Source of the DNA: Vandiemenella viatica
Taxonomy: Eukaryota; Arthropoda; Insecta; Orthoptera; Morabidae
Reading direction: 5' to 3'
Length of the DNA stretch: 64,000 nt
Assembly (NCBI GenBank): GCA_031002005.1
Contig: CM061920.1
Location: forward strand, 121,076,095-121,140,094
Shown here: positions 35,913-46,178 of the stretch, piece after piece
Layout: every line of letters begins with the position of its first letter
Numbering within the stretch: the stretch's first letter is position 1
The notes under the pieces: generated by a model
Told to the model about the DNA's origin: nothing
Databases searched by the model: none
The model's input: only the letters and a program-made list of their open reading frames with translations
Position numbers and translations under genes: made by a program

Positions 35913-36590
35913 TATTGTAGCTTCTAATTTACTTCTGACGTCTATATTTGAACGTGTTTTTACGGAATGCAGGTGTTAATCCCACCTTCAAATATTAACC
36001 TTGTATATTCAGTGAGTACTTACTAACATTCTGACAGTTTTTGGTTAATGCGTCAATAATGGAAGGTACTTTTTTGAGTGTCATCTACGGTGGGATAGTG
36101 GAATTTTATGATTGAGGACCGTATCTACATTTAGTTTGCCATTATTAGTCCTGGCTCAGCTGGAGAAATGTGAAGCAATCAATTTCACACAAAAATTTCA
36201 CTCCATAACCTACAGCTCAGACAACATTTAAAACAATTTACAAGTTAATAATTCGTTACAGACATAAAAGTATAAAGATATTCTTGTCAAATTAATTTTG
36301 AATTAGTTTAAGATAGTTGAAACGACATAAGCTGTTTCAAATAGTAAATCTCTTTTAGATTATACATATGCTATTATTTTCGCGTGAAGTTTCGTCGCCT
36401 CAGCCATAAGAGATGTCAGGCCACGTCGTACCCCAGACGGAGTTCAACTCCCGAGTTCAATCTCTCGTCGAGACACGAGGCAAATCCCTGGGGCGGACTG
36501 CATCTCGCGTGTCAGCCTGGGTCTTCAGCCGCACTGACACAACCAGAGAACACCACACGCAGACGTTACAACTGAATATCGCTGGTATAC
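35913..36590. other. Intergenic; GC-rich stretch with tRNA-like motif at about 36394-36560
   Basis: GCCTCAGCCATAAG and CCCGAGTTCAATCTC (36394-36465) resemble A and B boxes of a tRNA-derived head. The stretch could be the upstream module of the repeat starting at 36593. Confidence 0.35.
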
Positions 36591-36592
36591 GT

Positions 36593-37639
36593 ATTTCTGG
36601 AAAGAAAACTTCTTTGGGTCCGTTACGCGATGTTTGTGCGGGGGTAAATCTATGCGTTTACCACTTCCCGTCACCGACATGCTACCACGTGTTGCGCGCG
36701 GGATATGCGCGTTGGACGTTTTTTGGATGGGTAAAATCCTATGAGGTGGCGTCACCAACATGTTGTAATAGCAGTATAGCTGCAGCTATAAGTAAGGCGT
36801 GTTGCGCTTGGACAGTAGTGAAAATATAGATTGTTCTTCTATCTAATATATAAAAATGGATGTTTTTTAGAAAGTTTCTTCACACAACCCCACAGTTTTA
36901 TCCGATCTTGATAGTACTTAGCACACGTAAACCTCAAAACAAGGCTGTCTGGTAGTTCAGTTGTATTTGATTGTATGAGCTACGCCGTGACGTTCCGTGG
37001 CTCTGATTCCACGTTAAACTGTAGGTCTCTGAGGAAAGGAACTGGCCTTCCTGCCTCTGATACAATAGCTTGGTACGTCTCCTTCGGGAAGATTCGACCA
37101 ACCTCCGGGTTGCGGACTAAGTTACACTTTTAGATTTTGAAGTGACAACTTCTTTAGGCGCGTTGGGCGATTTTTAGATTGGTAAAATCTTATGAATTCG
37201 TGTCACCGACATGCTAATGTCAACAATACATCTGTAGCGGTTTTGTGGCTCAGTGGTTAAGGTGTCTGAGTGGGGAAAGAAAGCACTACCGTGTTAGCTT
37301 AAGGCAGCTAAAACAGGGGCGGAATGCGCAAGCAATAGAAACCCTGGTTCGAATCCCCGTCCGGGCATCCAGATTTAGGTTTTCCGTGGTTTCCCCAAAT
37401 CACTCCAGGTGAGTGCCGGGATGCTTCCTTCAAAAAGGCCATGGCCGAATTCCATCCCGTTCCTTGTCTCCAGTCCCATCCCGCCTCTAATGACCTTAGC
37501 CGTCGACGAGGTGTAAAGCCACAAGGGGGGGGGGGAAATAGAAACCACCAGGTCGAATTATTATTATTTAGTATATATCTGTTGCTATAAGTATGACGTG
37601 TTGCGCGTATGATATTATTAAAGTTTTCACTTCTGTCGG
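36593..37639 (+). mobile_element. Modular repeat 'B', copy 1, interrupted by a SINE
   Basis: Shares its whole layout with 42028-42844. Common blocks in order are AACTTCTTTGGGTCCGTTACG, CGTCACCGACATGCTACCAC, GTTGGACGTTTTTTGGATGG, ATATAAAAATGGATG, TATCCGATCTTGATAGTACT, TATGAGCTACGCCGTGACG, GATTCCACGTTAAACTGTA, ACAATAGCTTGGTACG and AAGATTCGACCAACCTCCGG, ending TTTTCACTTCTGTCGG. The GTCACCGACATGCT-type block occurs three times within the copy, so the element is itself built from repeated modules. Positions 37238-37577 are an insertion absent from copy 2. No protein is encoded. Confidence 0.82.
37238..37577 (+). mobile_element. Nested tRNA-like head plus SINE family A
   Basis: TTTTGTGGCTCAGTGGTTAA (37241) is an A-box-like start, followed at 37346 by box B GGTTCGAATCCCCGTCCGGG and the family A body to 37524 (CGTCGACGAGGTGTAAAGCC), then an 11-G run. 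The insertion is flanked by CATCTGTAGC and TATCTGTTGC, which look like a decayed target-site duplication. In copy 2 of the host repeat this site is uninterrupted. Confidence 0.75.
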
Positions 37640-38028
37640 AAGTTGTCAATATATATACACATACATATTGGCCCTAGCGGAACAGGAGACACGGGGACCT
37701 GTGGTGCTCAGGCGTCCGGTGTGTAATCATGAGAGTGGGACGACACGTGGTGTCCTGCCCGTATTTGTCAGACCCGGAGCTTTTACGGGATTGGAGGAAT
37801 CTGGTATTGTCATCAGTCTGCGAAACGTGTTACAGTGTTTTGTGTTAAGTGTATTTTTGTTTGTAATATGTGTATTTCACGAGCCGCCGTTTGCAGACCA
37901 TCCCAACATTCACCTTGATGATTGCGGAAGCCTTTTAAGAACCGTAATCAGGATGGCCGGTGTGTGGGGACCAGGACTCGATGCCGATCTCGTTGTAACC
38001 CCGTGATCCAACGTGGCGTCGCCCTAAT
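37640..38028. other. GC-richer spacer, unassigned
   Basis: A 137-codon plus-strand open frame (37593-38006) crosses this stretch. It begins inside the modular repeat and has no domain I recognise. Probably another repeat remnant. Confidence 0.35.
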
Positions 38029-39236
38029 GGCTCGTTCGCACTGGGATAGTAATTTAGTCGAGTGGCGAGTAGTTTAGTAGCTAAATTACTCGCTACTGAC
38101 CAAAAATCGTTCGTACTACGGTCTAGTACAGTACACAAGTAGCGTGGTTTTTTTTCACAGCAGGATGTATCGCAATCAAATGAATGAGCTGATACAGCTT
38201 ATGTTAAGCGCTATTTTAGATGAGATGGATGAAGAAGTTTATGCGATAAAGAAACACAAAGAAAGATAAAGAAAAAAAGCAATGGGTACGAAAATGGGTT
38301 AATAGAAGGGATGAACTAGGAGATAAAAATGTCTTCTGAAGAAATTAGCATTAGAAGATCCCTACGAATAGTTTGAGAATGTCCAAAAGTTGTGTTAATG
38401 AAATGCAGTCGCAAATCCAGTGTGAAGATACCTATTTAAGGAGTGCAATGTCGGCAACTACGTAATTACAGACTTTCTTTACTTTGCCACCGGATGTAGT
38501 TTATGGACACTCAAATCGGATATTTCCTAATTCATCACAGTGTGAAGGAATCTGTGAAACATTAAAGGAATTGAAGTAATGTTTCATAGAGATGCATCAA
38601 GTAAACTGAATCATTTTACTGAAGGAATGTAAACTGTTTCACCACCTGCACCTAAATTTTTTTACTTTTTTTTTTTTTAACTTCTGCGAGTAGATAATTC
38701 TAAAAAGATTTTTGTCGGTTTAGGTAGTACTTCTAATAAAAATAGGAATAATATCTTAATGTATAATATAGATGTTATTGTAATTAAATAATTAATAAAA
38801 TTGTGCACTAAGCAGATGTTTTTAATTTTCAATTTACTTCTCACCAAATTAAAGTATGTTTATAGTATTTTCCAAATTCATGCGTGCAAATTGCTTCCTT
38901 TGTTTTTATAGTACGGGGACTTAATATTCTACAAACATTCATGTTCTACATATTTAGAAACAAATTTTGAAATTGTTTCTTCGCTCCAGCGAAACGACAT
39001 TTTTGCGGCAACTAATGAACTCGACTAAAACAATAGGTTCAGACTTGTTTAGCCGATGAGCGAGTGGGCATTTGCGCATGGTGCGGGGTGCTACTCGCCC
39101 GGTTTAATAGAACAAAACGGATCGACTCGACTAAACTACTCGACTTAACAAGTCGACTAAATTTCATTGTTCACACACGGTTAGTTACTAAATCACTCGC
39201 CACTCCACTAAATTACTCGCCCAGTGCGAACGAGCC
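38029..39236 (+). pseudogene. PIF/Harbinger transposon with transposase relic
   Basis: The terminal inverted repeats start GGCTCGTTCGCACTGGG on both strands and remain alignable for about 50 bp (AGTAATTTAGT, GAGTGGCGAGT, TTTAGTA.CTAA). Beyond the tips the flanks read TAA (38025-38027) and CAA (39238-39240), a possible decayed 3 bp duplication. From 38164 the plus strand encodes MYRNQMNELIQLMLSAI, then after a stop KKQWVRKWVNRRDELGDKN and, in a shifted frame, KLALEDPYE*FEN. This resembles the N-terminal part of HARBI1-like nucleases (the W.RPW..RR...G and L...DP..Y.NY.RM segments). The catalytic DDE region was not found and the rest is AT-rich filler. It is a dead, internally deleted copy. Confidence 0.78.
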
Positions 39237-39240
39237 TCAA

Positions 39241-39780
39241 CGCGCGCATTCACACTGGCGTGTCTAGTCAGATTACAACCACTTAACTTTCTCCTGATTA
39301 CTTTTGTATATTCCTGTGGCAGTCATGAGATGGTACAGTACATGGTAGTCAAATCAGAATCTCTATAGAATGTACGATATATTCCCTTCTTGTGGTTTTC
39401 CTTGTAAAAAAAATCACAGAAACACTACGGCTTTGTTATGAAAATACGTCTGAGTTAATGTGACTTATTACCTTTTATGTGAATATATTCTCCTGTGGAG
39501 TCGTAATAATGGAGTGAATAAATGTATAAACGACACATACACGTAAAAAAATTTGTAGGGGAATTCACGTCATCTCAACTAATTAGCATATTACTACCGT
39601 ACCAAGGAAAGAAAATATTTAAGTAACTTTCATTATAATTGCGATGACGGTGTTACGTTTTTAATATTTCGGACAATATTGTTATGAAGATACGTTTGTG
39701 ACTTATTATCGTTTTTCTGAATGTATTCGTTTAGGGAGTCGTAAAACCAAAATGGAAGAATGAAAATTCTCAATATCATG
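39241..39780. other. Intergenic, nothing recognised
   Basis: AT-rich spacer without supported features. Confidence 0.4.
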
Positions 39781-39785
39781 TCAGT

Positions 39786-39995
39786 TAGTTAGCATTCAAG
39801 ACGACGCGGGTTCGAATCCTCGTCCGAGCATTAAGTTTTGGGTTTTACATGGTTTCCCTAAATCACTCCAGGCGAATGCCGGGATGCTTCCATCAAAAGG
39901 CCATGGCTGAATTCCTTCACGTTCCTTGTCCCAGATCCTTTCACGCCTCTAATGACCTCGACGTCGACGAGGCGTAAAGCAATAAGCAAAAAAGT
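39786..39995 (+). mobile_element. SINE family A, near full length
   Basis: TAGTTAGCATTCAAGACGAC, box B GGTTCGAATCCTCGTCCGAG, ATGCCGGGATGCTTCCATCA, GGCCATGGCTGAATTCC and CGACGTCGACGAGGCGTAAA are all present, with a short A-rich tail. The A-box part is degraded. Confidence 0.82.
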
Positions 39996-40261
39996 GTTAG
40001 GATTCCCAAGTAAAAGGAATATTAAGAACCTTTCATAAAAATTGCGGTAATAGCGTGTAATGTGTTTTTAATTATTTGGATTTACTGCTCGACGATGAAG
40101 AGTAGCCGGCGGATACTATGGACTAGGAGCGGGAAGGAAATCAGGCATGCGCCCATATGAAAATACCAGCCAGACATTTTTGTGTAGCTATTTTTGAAGA
40201 TATGAGTCACGAAAAGGTGTAGCGGAATACTTTCAAGATCAAAGGATGAAAATTAATAAAT

Positions 40262-40467
40262 TAAAGAACGACTCAGGAAGACGTGACTTCGATTCCTTGT
40301 CCGGTCATCCAGATCTCGGTTTTCCAAGGCTTCTGGAAATCACTTCAGGTGAAAGATTGGGTGGTTTTGACAAAGGCTAATGACCTAATTCCTTCCTGTT
40401 CCTTGCCCCTAGTCCATTCCCGTCTCTTGAGACCTCGATGTTAACGAGCTGTAAAGCTATATCAAAC
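40262..40467 (+). mobile_element. SINE family A, diverged
   Basis: Degraded box B (CTTCGATTCCTTGTCC), then GTCATCCAGATCTCGGTTTT, AAATCACTTCAGGTG, CTAATTCCTTCCTGTTCCTT, GACCTCGATGTTAACGAGCT and an AT-rich end. Lies about 270 bp downstream of another copy in the same orientation. Confidence 0.75.
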
Positions 40468-40469
40468 AA

Positions 40470-41945
40470 TATAAATATCGAGGGTAAATTTAGGATAAAA
40501 TATGCTTCAAGTGTAAAATGCCAAACTTTGAATGACTCGGACTCCTACCATACTTTTTTTTTTTTTTTTTTAAATAATAATACTTCTGCCGCCAAATTCT
40601 TTCATCTTCTAGGAAGCGTAGCGAGCGTGAATCTTATCTCTTTTCTTGTACCGTCACTGAGTGGACGGAAGGAGATAAACAAAAAAGCTCTTGTGTAATC
40701 TGGAAGACATACTGTAAATTCAACTTCAGCGCGTAATTTGAAACTATGAAGAAAACAAAGAGTGTATTTTTCTTTCGAAGCTTTGTGACGTGTTGGGTAA
40801 CCGTGTATGAACTATATAACTGTTTTCTGGGAGTCTATCAGCTGTTATTTTCTATGTATGAAACATTTTTACCATTAATACCTAAAAATGTCACGCCTCT
40901 TTAATCTCCTCGAAGATGCTTAAGGAACAAAAAAGTTTGAAGAATTAAATATGTCTTTATAACGTCATTATTCAAGTACGAGGTTAATGATTTTCGTTGA
41001 TAAATTACTTATGTACTTTTTCATGTTCAAGATACGCTTATCTCTGGTTAGAAACGTTAAGTCGAAAAGGGGAACATAAATTGCTAATACATTCATTATA
41101 TGTGTTAAGTATCTCTTATTAATGGAGGTACAGCATATCTGTCTAGTTTACGTGGCCGCGAGACGTAATATTACTATCTAACTTTGCGCATCATCCCGAG
41201 GCGATGCTTGCAGTGAGGCACTATTTGATTACGCGCAGGAGGCATTACAGATCGCTGAGCAGCACTGGGTTACGAATTAACTCCCGGCTGCCGTCTACTA
41301 GCCAAGCCGGGCACACAGCGCGAAAATACCACTGCTTAAACGAGGCGTTATTACACCTGTCAGCCATATGTTCCCGCGTTCCTGTTAGTGCCAGTATCAA
41401 AGAGAACGAATATTGCTCAAGTTCTACCACTCATATTTCTGTTTTGGAGCTATGTGTTCACATCAATTACATCTCATTATTTACATCGCTTCAATAAAAA
41501 ATGGTAAAGTTAGTACTTTGCTATACACCGGAATAAATATTAATAATGCATTTTTTTACTTCAACACATTTTTTCCGAATTTACTTCACCTATTTTCCAT
41601 ATTATCCTATTATGAAATAACTATAACTTTTTTTTTTCTTTTTTTTGTAGGTTTTACGTTAAGACATGGCGTCCAGGTGGACACGAATTAGATTCCTAGT
41701 GAAGCCATTCAGACCTTAATTTTAAAGGTTTTTCTAAAATCAATAAGTTAATGAACTCTTTCCTTCTTATTTCTCTTCAACAGTTCTGCCTCAATTATAA
41801 CAATTTCTCTTTAAAGAAAACGTATACATCTAATTATAAAACTACTTGTTTTCACATTTTATAAAAAGCGTGCTGGACTTTTTTCCCCAACACCTTTAAC
41901 CGTTCAATATCCAATATGACTCATACCACATATGCCAGTGTCGCT
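40470..41945. other. Intergenic with GC-rich patch at about 41145-41400
   Basis: No gene recognised. The GC-rich patch contains open frames on both strands (about 60-97 codons) but no domain. Poly(T) runs lie near 40551-40572 and 41628-41648. Confidence 0.4.
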
Positions 41946-41947
41946 GT

Positions 41948-42025
41948 CTGGTGGCTCAGCCGGTTAAAGCGCGTGACGGCGGAAGAACTGAAGGACCAGT
42001 GTTCGAATTCTGGTCTCGGCTGGAA
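41948..42025 (+). mobile_element. tRNA-like head preceding modular repeat 'B' copy 2
   Basis: TGGTGGCTCAGCCGGTTAAA gives an A box, and GTGTTCGAATTCTGG a B box at about 41999-42013, with TCGGCTGG closing the head. Real tRNA function is unlikely, since I cannot pair a full acceptor stem. It reads directly into GGAATTTTTGGAG and the repeat body, as a SINE head would. Confidence 0.6.
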
Positions 42026-42027
42026 TT

Positions 42028-42844
42028 TTTGGAGTGAGAACTTCTATAGGCGCGCTTGGCGATTTTGGCTTGGGGTAAATCTATGAGCTCGCGTCACCGA
42101 CATGCTGTGACGTGTTACCCGTAAGATGTGCGCATTGGACACTTTTTGGATGGGTAAAATCTTATTAGTTCAAGTCTCCAACATGCTGTAACAGCAGTAT
42201 ATCTATGAATATAACTTTTTTTCGCTTGGGCAGCAGTGAAGGTGTATCTAACACATAAAAATAAATGTTTGTTTGATGGTTTGTTCGTATTCTATAAAGA
42301 TTCTGGGAAAAAAAAGCTACCCTTTTCCCCTATACACGCCTCAGTCTTTATAGTAAACCACAGTTTTTATCCGATTTTGATAGTACTTAGCACATGTATA
42401 CTTCAAAACAAGGCGATCAGGTAGCTCATTTTTAAAGGCGCTTACTTCCGACAGTTTTCTCTCCGGTTGCGGGTTCAAATCCCATAGCGAACAGGAATTT
42501 TTAGAAGTTGTGTTTGATTATATGAGCTACGGCTGGACGTTCCATGGTTCTGATTCCACTTTAAACTGTATGCTCCTGAGGAAAGGAATTGCCGTTCCTA
42601 CCAATGACACAATAGCTTGGTACACCTACTTCGTGAAGATTCGACCAAATTTCGGAATGTGGACTAAGTAAGATTTTTAATTTATGAAGTGAAAAATTCT
42701 TTAGGCGCGTTAGGAATTTTTTAATGGGTGAAATCTTATGAGTTGGTGTTACCGACATGCTAATGTTAACAGTGTATCTGTAGCTATAAATTATGACGCT
42801 TTGCATGTATGATATTCATAGTTTTAAGTTTTCACTTCTGACGG
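42028..42844 (+). mobile_element. Modular repeat 'B', copy 2
   Basis: Co-linear with 36593-37639: AGAACTTCTATAGGCGCGCT, GCGTCACCGACATGCTGTG, CACTTTTTGGATGGGTAAAA, ACATAAAAATAAATG, TATCCGATTTTGATAGTACT, ATATGAGCTACGGCTGGACG, TTCCACTTTAAACTGTATG, CACAATAGCTTGGTACAC and AGATTCGACCAAATTTCGG, ending TTTTCACTTCTGACGG. At 42417-42500 it carries an internal tRNA-like head (GGTAGCTCATTTTTAAAGGC, then GGGTTCAAATCCC) that copy 1 has largely lost. The repeated 'GAATTTTTRGAAG' after each tRNA-like head suggests fused SINE units. Non-coding. Confidence 0.82.
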
Positions 42845-42849
42845 CGTCC

Positions 42850-43900
42850 CCAATGGCTGCCAATGGAGTTTTTTTCCTTGCGTTCCCATCGAAATGTGTA
42901 CTCCGTAGGTAGGCAGCTTCTATAGGAAGGGCGTCAGATGAACTGCATTAGGTTTGCGGCATTGTTGTTCAAAACCATTGTGTTTCTTCGTGACGCAAGA
43001 GGGTGACTCAGACCTGTTAATTTATTGTTTAGTCAACTTTTTTAATATACATTTATTAGTCATTCAACTATTCTGCTTCAGCTGGAGAGTGTTGAATTTT
43101 ACAAAGCATAGCATACAAATTATGGTTGAGGTCAGCACACTAGGGAAAATTAGTACGAAAAAAGTAATTTACATACGGTTATTTTTAGATGTTGCCTTCC
43201 TAATGTTCTGTGCACGTGTCTGGTAGCGTGACTATTCGCTGAGGAAAAAGATTCTTCTGCTGTCGATGTTATAAGACATGGTAAGAGCTATTGTTTATCA
43301 GCACGTTCTCCATTAACTCTGATAAATTTACTCCATTATCAGACGCTTAGTGAGCCTACCTTACAACATTTCGTCACAAAACGAATTCTAATGTTTATCA
43401 AACGTTTGTGAATACTTTTGTTTGTAAAATATTAAACTATAATCCGTTTTTAAGTTCTTGAAAACACTTCTTTTTCACTCATATCTGTCAAGAAAATAAG
43501 GCTGTGACTCCGTATATCTATTATTTTTTTTGGGTTTGACTCATCTAGTAGAACTAACATATACTGTGTTGGTAAAAAAAACTATTTATTTTGGTTGTTC
43601 TAGAGTGATTAAAGTTAAAAATTAAACTACTTAGGAAGAATTGACTTAAGCATCAGCATGATCAAGTATTAATTTCATGTGTTCAATTCAAAGCATAAAT
43701 TCGAACGCTTCACATATCTGGTCCACATCGAACACTGGGCAGTACAACGGAACCAGGTTCAAATCTGGGCTACCACGTCTCATCCATCGTGATTAAAGTT
43801 CTTCAACCGTTTGTGTAGTCACCAACACAAATATTGGAATTATTCACAATGTTCTCAAAAGTTACCCACTGAAACAGAATCGAACTGATTAAACAAACCG
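42850..43900. other. Intergenic; weak tRNA-like motif near 43735-43770
   Basis: CCAGGTTCAAATCTGGGC at 43752-43769 resembles a T-arm, but no other tRNA part is evident. The rest is AT-rich with no gene. Confidence 0.35.
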
Positions 43901-43905
43901 ACTTA

Positions 43906-44520
43906 GGGCCTTATTACACTAGGCGACTTGGCGGCGCAACCAGACGCGGCACTGGTGTCTCTGTTGGCGACGCAACCAGGATTCTGGTGGCGCAGCCAGC
44001 CAGCCACTCGCACAACCGAGCAGTCACTTTGCTGTTATCCTCGCATTGTATGCGAATTGTGTAGTTGAATATGTCCCGTGAACTACAGAATCTCACTGTG
44101 GAAATGAGTGGAAGTGAAAGTGTAGAGAAAAGGGGTAAAGCAAGAAGAATTTCTCATTTTCGTATCTTTCCCGGTAATATCAACCTTTACTAAGTACAAT
44201 GATTAAATGAAAGACGATTTAGACATTCTTAAGTAATTAAAAAACTTGTTGTCGTCTGAATACAGTTCATCAAAAAGAGTATAGATTCTCTTAGCAATAG
44301 AATATGATGTACATACATCTTTCTCTCCATTCGGCTTCCTTTTTCATTTTAATTATTTTTAATTAATTTAATTGCGATGGAGCTAACACTCCGGTAGCAA
44401 TTTCCCTAGTCATCTAATTTCCCCTTTATATATATATTTAAATTTTCTTTTATAGCTGGAATGTTAAATTCCTCCCCCATTTACTTTTCCGATTTTTAAA
44501 TTTTAATTTTAAAATCCTTA

Positions 44521-44571
<51 letters not shown>

Positions 44572-46175
44572 ATTCATCACTACACTTGGTAATTTGTTCC
44601 AATTCCTGACGCCCTTAACAACAATAGACAATTTTTTCCACTCCCTTATGCAAGAAATCGAGCCAAAGCTTGTGGTCATAGTCGCCTTTCTCCTTCCATG
44701 CACTATTCCTAATTCTTTTATCAATTTCCCTCCAAGTCCCATCACCAACATGTGCCCTGCACATTTACAGCACTCTCTTCACCCTCCTCCTTTCCTCCAA
44801 TGAGTCCCAATCCAGCTTCTGTATCATATCAGTTACTGACTGGGTCCTGCGATAATTTCCACAAACAAATCTAGCTGCTCTTCTTTGCACACCTTCCAAC
44901 TCCTGTATTTGATCTCCAAAATGTGGTCCCAAACTACACCACCATATTCAACAAATGATCTGATCAAAGTTTTGTAACCCAAGTCCCTAACTTCTCTGTT
45001 ACATCCTCTCATCACCCTCTTCAGCAAATGAAGGATTTTGTAACCTTTTTCTACCACCTTCCCAATTGAGTTTATCAAACGTTATGCAAAGAATTTACAC
45101 TTCATCAAGCAAATCTGACCCCACTCTGTAATCATAATTAACCTTTAGATGAACAGCAACTCCCATATTTACTTCCACTTCTCTTGCTAATGTATTTCCT
45201 ACTCTAACCATTTGCTTTCTGACTTTTAAGAATTCCTGTGCCCAGCAAGTAACTTTTTCATCCAATTCAATACATTTCAGTTTATTTAAAACCATTTTAT
45301 CGCTCACTTCTGTCAAATGCCTTAAAAAGATCTAGTGCCACACTATCAACTTGGTCTCCCATTTCCAATTCATTTGAAATATCTTGCATATAGCCCACTA
45401 TCTGAGATTCAAATGAATATCCTTGGCTAAAGCTATGTTGTCGATCTGAAAACTAGTTTCTATCTTCACAGACATTTCTGATATAGTTGCATATCAATCT
45501 CTCCATCATTCTGCCTATCACTGATGACAAACTAATTGGCCAGGAATTTTCATCATATTTTTAACCCTTCCTTTATGAACTGGTACTACTATCGGTCTTT
45601 TCCAATCTTCTGATAAGCAGCAAGTCTCCAAACTCATTTTAAACAAAATTTTAAGGTAAGGTACAATATCGTATCCCACAATCTTTAATAAATCTGTAGT
45701 AATATTACCTACACCACTTTTAGCTTTCTGAGTTACTTCGCAATTTCCTGAGAATTTATTTCAAATTTTGTAGGTTCGCCATTTATACTCTCCACTGATT
45801 CATTCCCTCCCATCAGTGGATGACTGTCCCTAGTTGTCTCGCCAAACCTGTCACTCAGTATCTCTGCAATTTTAAAATTGTAAAGTAGGAAGGAGTATAT
45901 GAACAGTAGACTGAACGCGTGGTGGTGAGTCTGGCGGCGCCGCCAGGCTGCCTAGTGTAATAAGCTACGTAAGATACAATGCCCCGCCACGATTCTCGGC
46001 CACCAGTGGTTGCCGGCCTGGTCGCCGGGCAGGGCAACCAGCCGGCCGCCAGTTTCTGGCGGCGCCACTGGCTGCCCTAGTGTAATAAGCTCCATAACAC
46101 TCTATGCCCAGCGACGAGCAGAGCCACCAGTTGCCCGGCTGGTTGCACGCCAAGTCGCCTAGTGTAATAAGGCCC
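43906..46175. mobile_element. PIF/Harbinger-type MITE split by a LINE, TTA target duplication
   Basis: The two ends are perfect inverted repeats of 28 bp starting GGGCCTTATTACACTAGGCG and remain similar for some 10 bp further (CAACCAG). The trinucleotide TTA flanks both sides (43903-43905 and 46176-46178). A TTA duplication with GGGCC..GGCCC ends is the signature of PIF/Harbinger elements. Subtracting the LINE insertion (about 44361-45880) leaves about 0.75 kb without a transposase, so this is a non-autonomous element. The short frame starting ATGTCCCGTGAACTACAG near 44071 is not identifiable. The right side is strongly GC-rich and contains two extra copies of the terminal word CCTAGTGTAATAAG (45951-45964 and 46076-46089) besides the true end. 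Confidence 0.9.
44361..45880 (-). pseudogene. CR1/L2-like LINE nested in the MITE
   Basis: Minus-strand LINE, 5' truncated. From 45870 down it reads LSDRFGET, KVVGNITTDLLKIVGYDIVP (across a gap), SVIGRMMERLICNYIRNV (reverse transcriptase block), FESQIVGYMQDIS, VDSVALDLFKAFDR and MVLNKLKCIELDEKV. It then runs NTLAREVEVNMGV into a deletion that removes the PQGSVLGP and YADD region. Next come NREVRDLGYKTLIRSFVEYG and finally FGSISCIREWKKLSIVVKG with RNWNKLP. Frameshifts and stops are frequent. The 3' UTR (GGTAGCAATTTCCCTA in plus orientation) and the AATTAATTTAATTGC tail match the other copies. A 44-base T run at 44524-44567 replaces a TTTTT seen in sister copies. It entered the MITE after the MITE inserted. 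Confidence 0.88.
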
Positions 46176-46178
46176 TTA

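Noticed and set aside
37593..38006. 137-codon plus-strand frame as a gene
   Set aside because: It begins inside the modular repeat and has no recognisable domain or codon pattern.
42417..42500. Functional tRNA gene
   Set aside because: The B box is good, but the head sits inside a dispersed repeat and continues into repeat body without a 3' terminator-like T run at the expected place.
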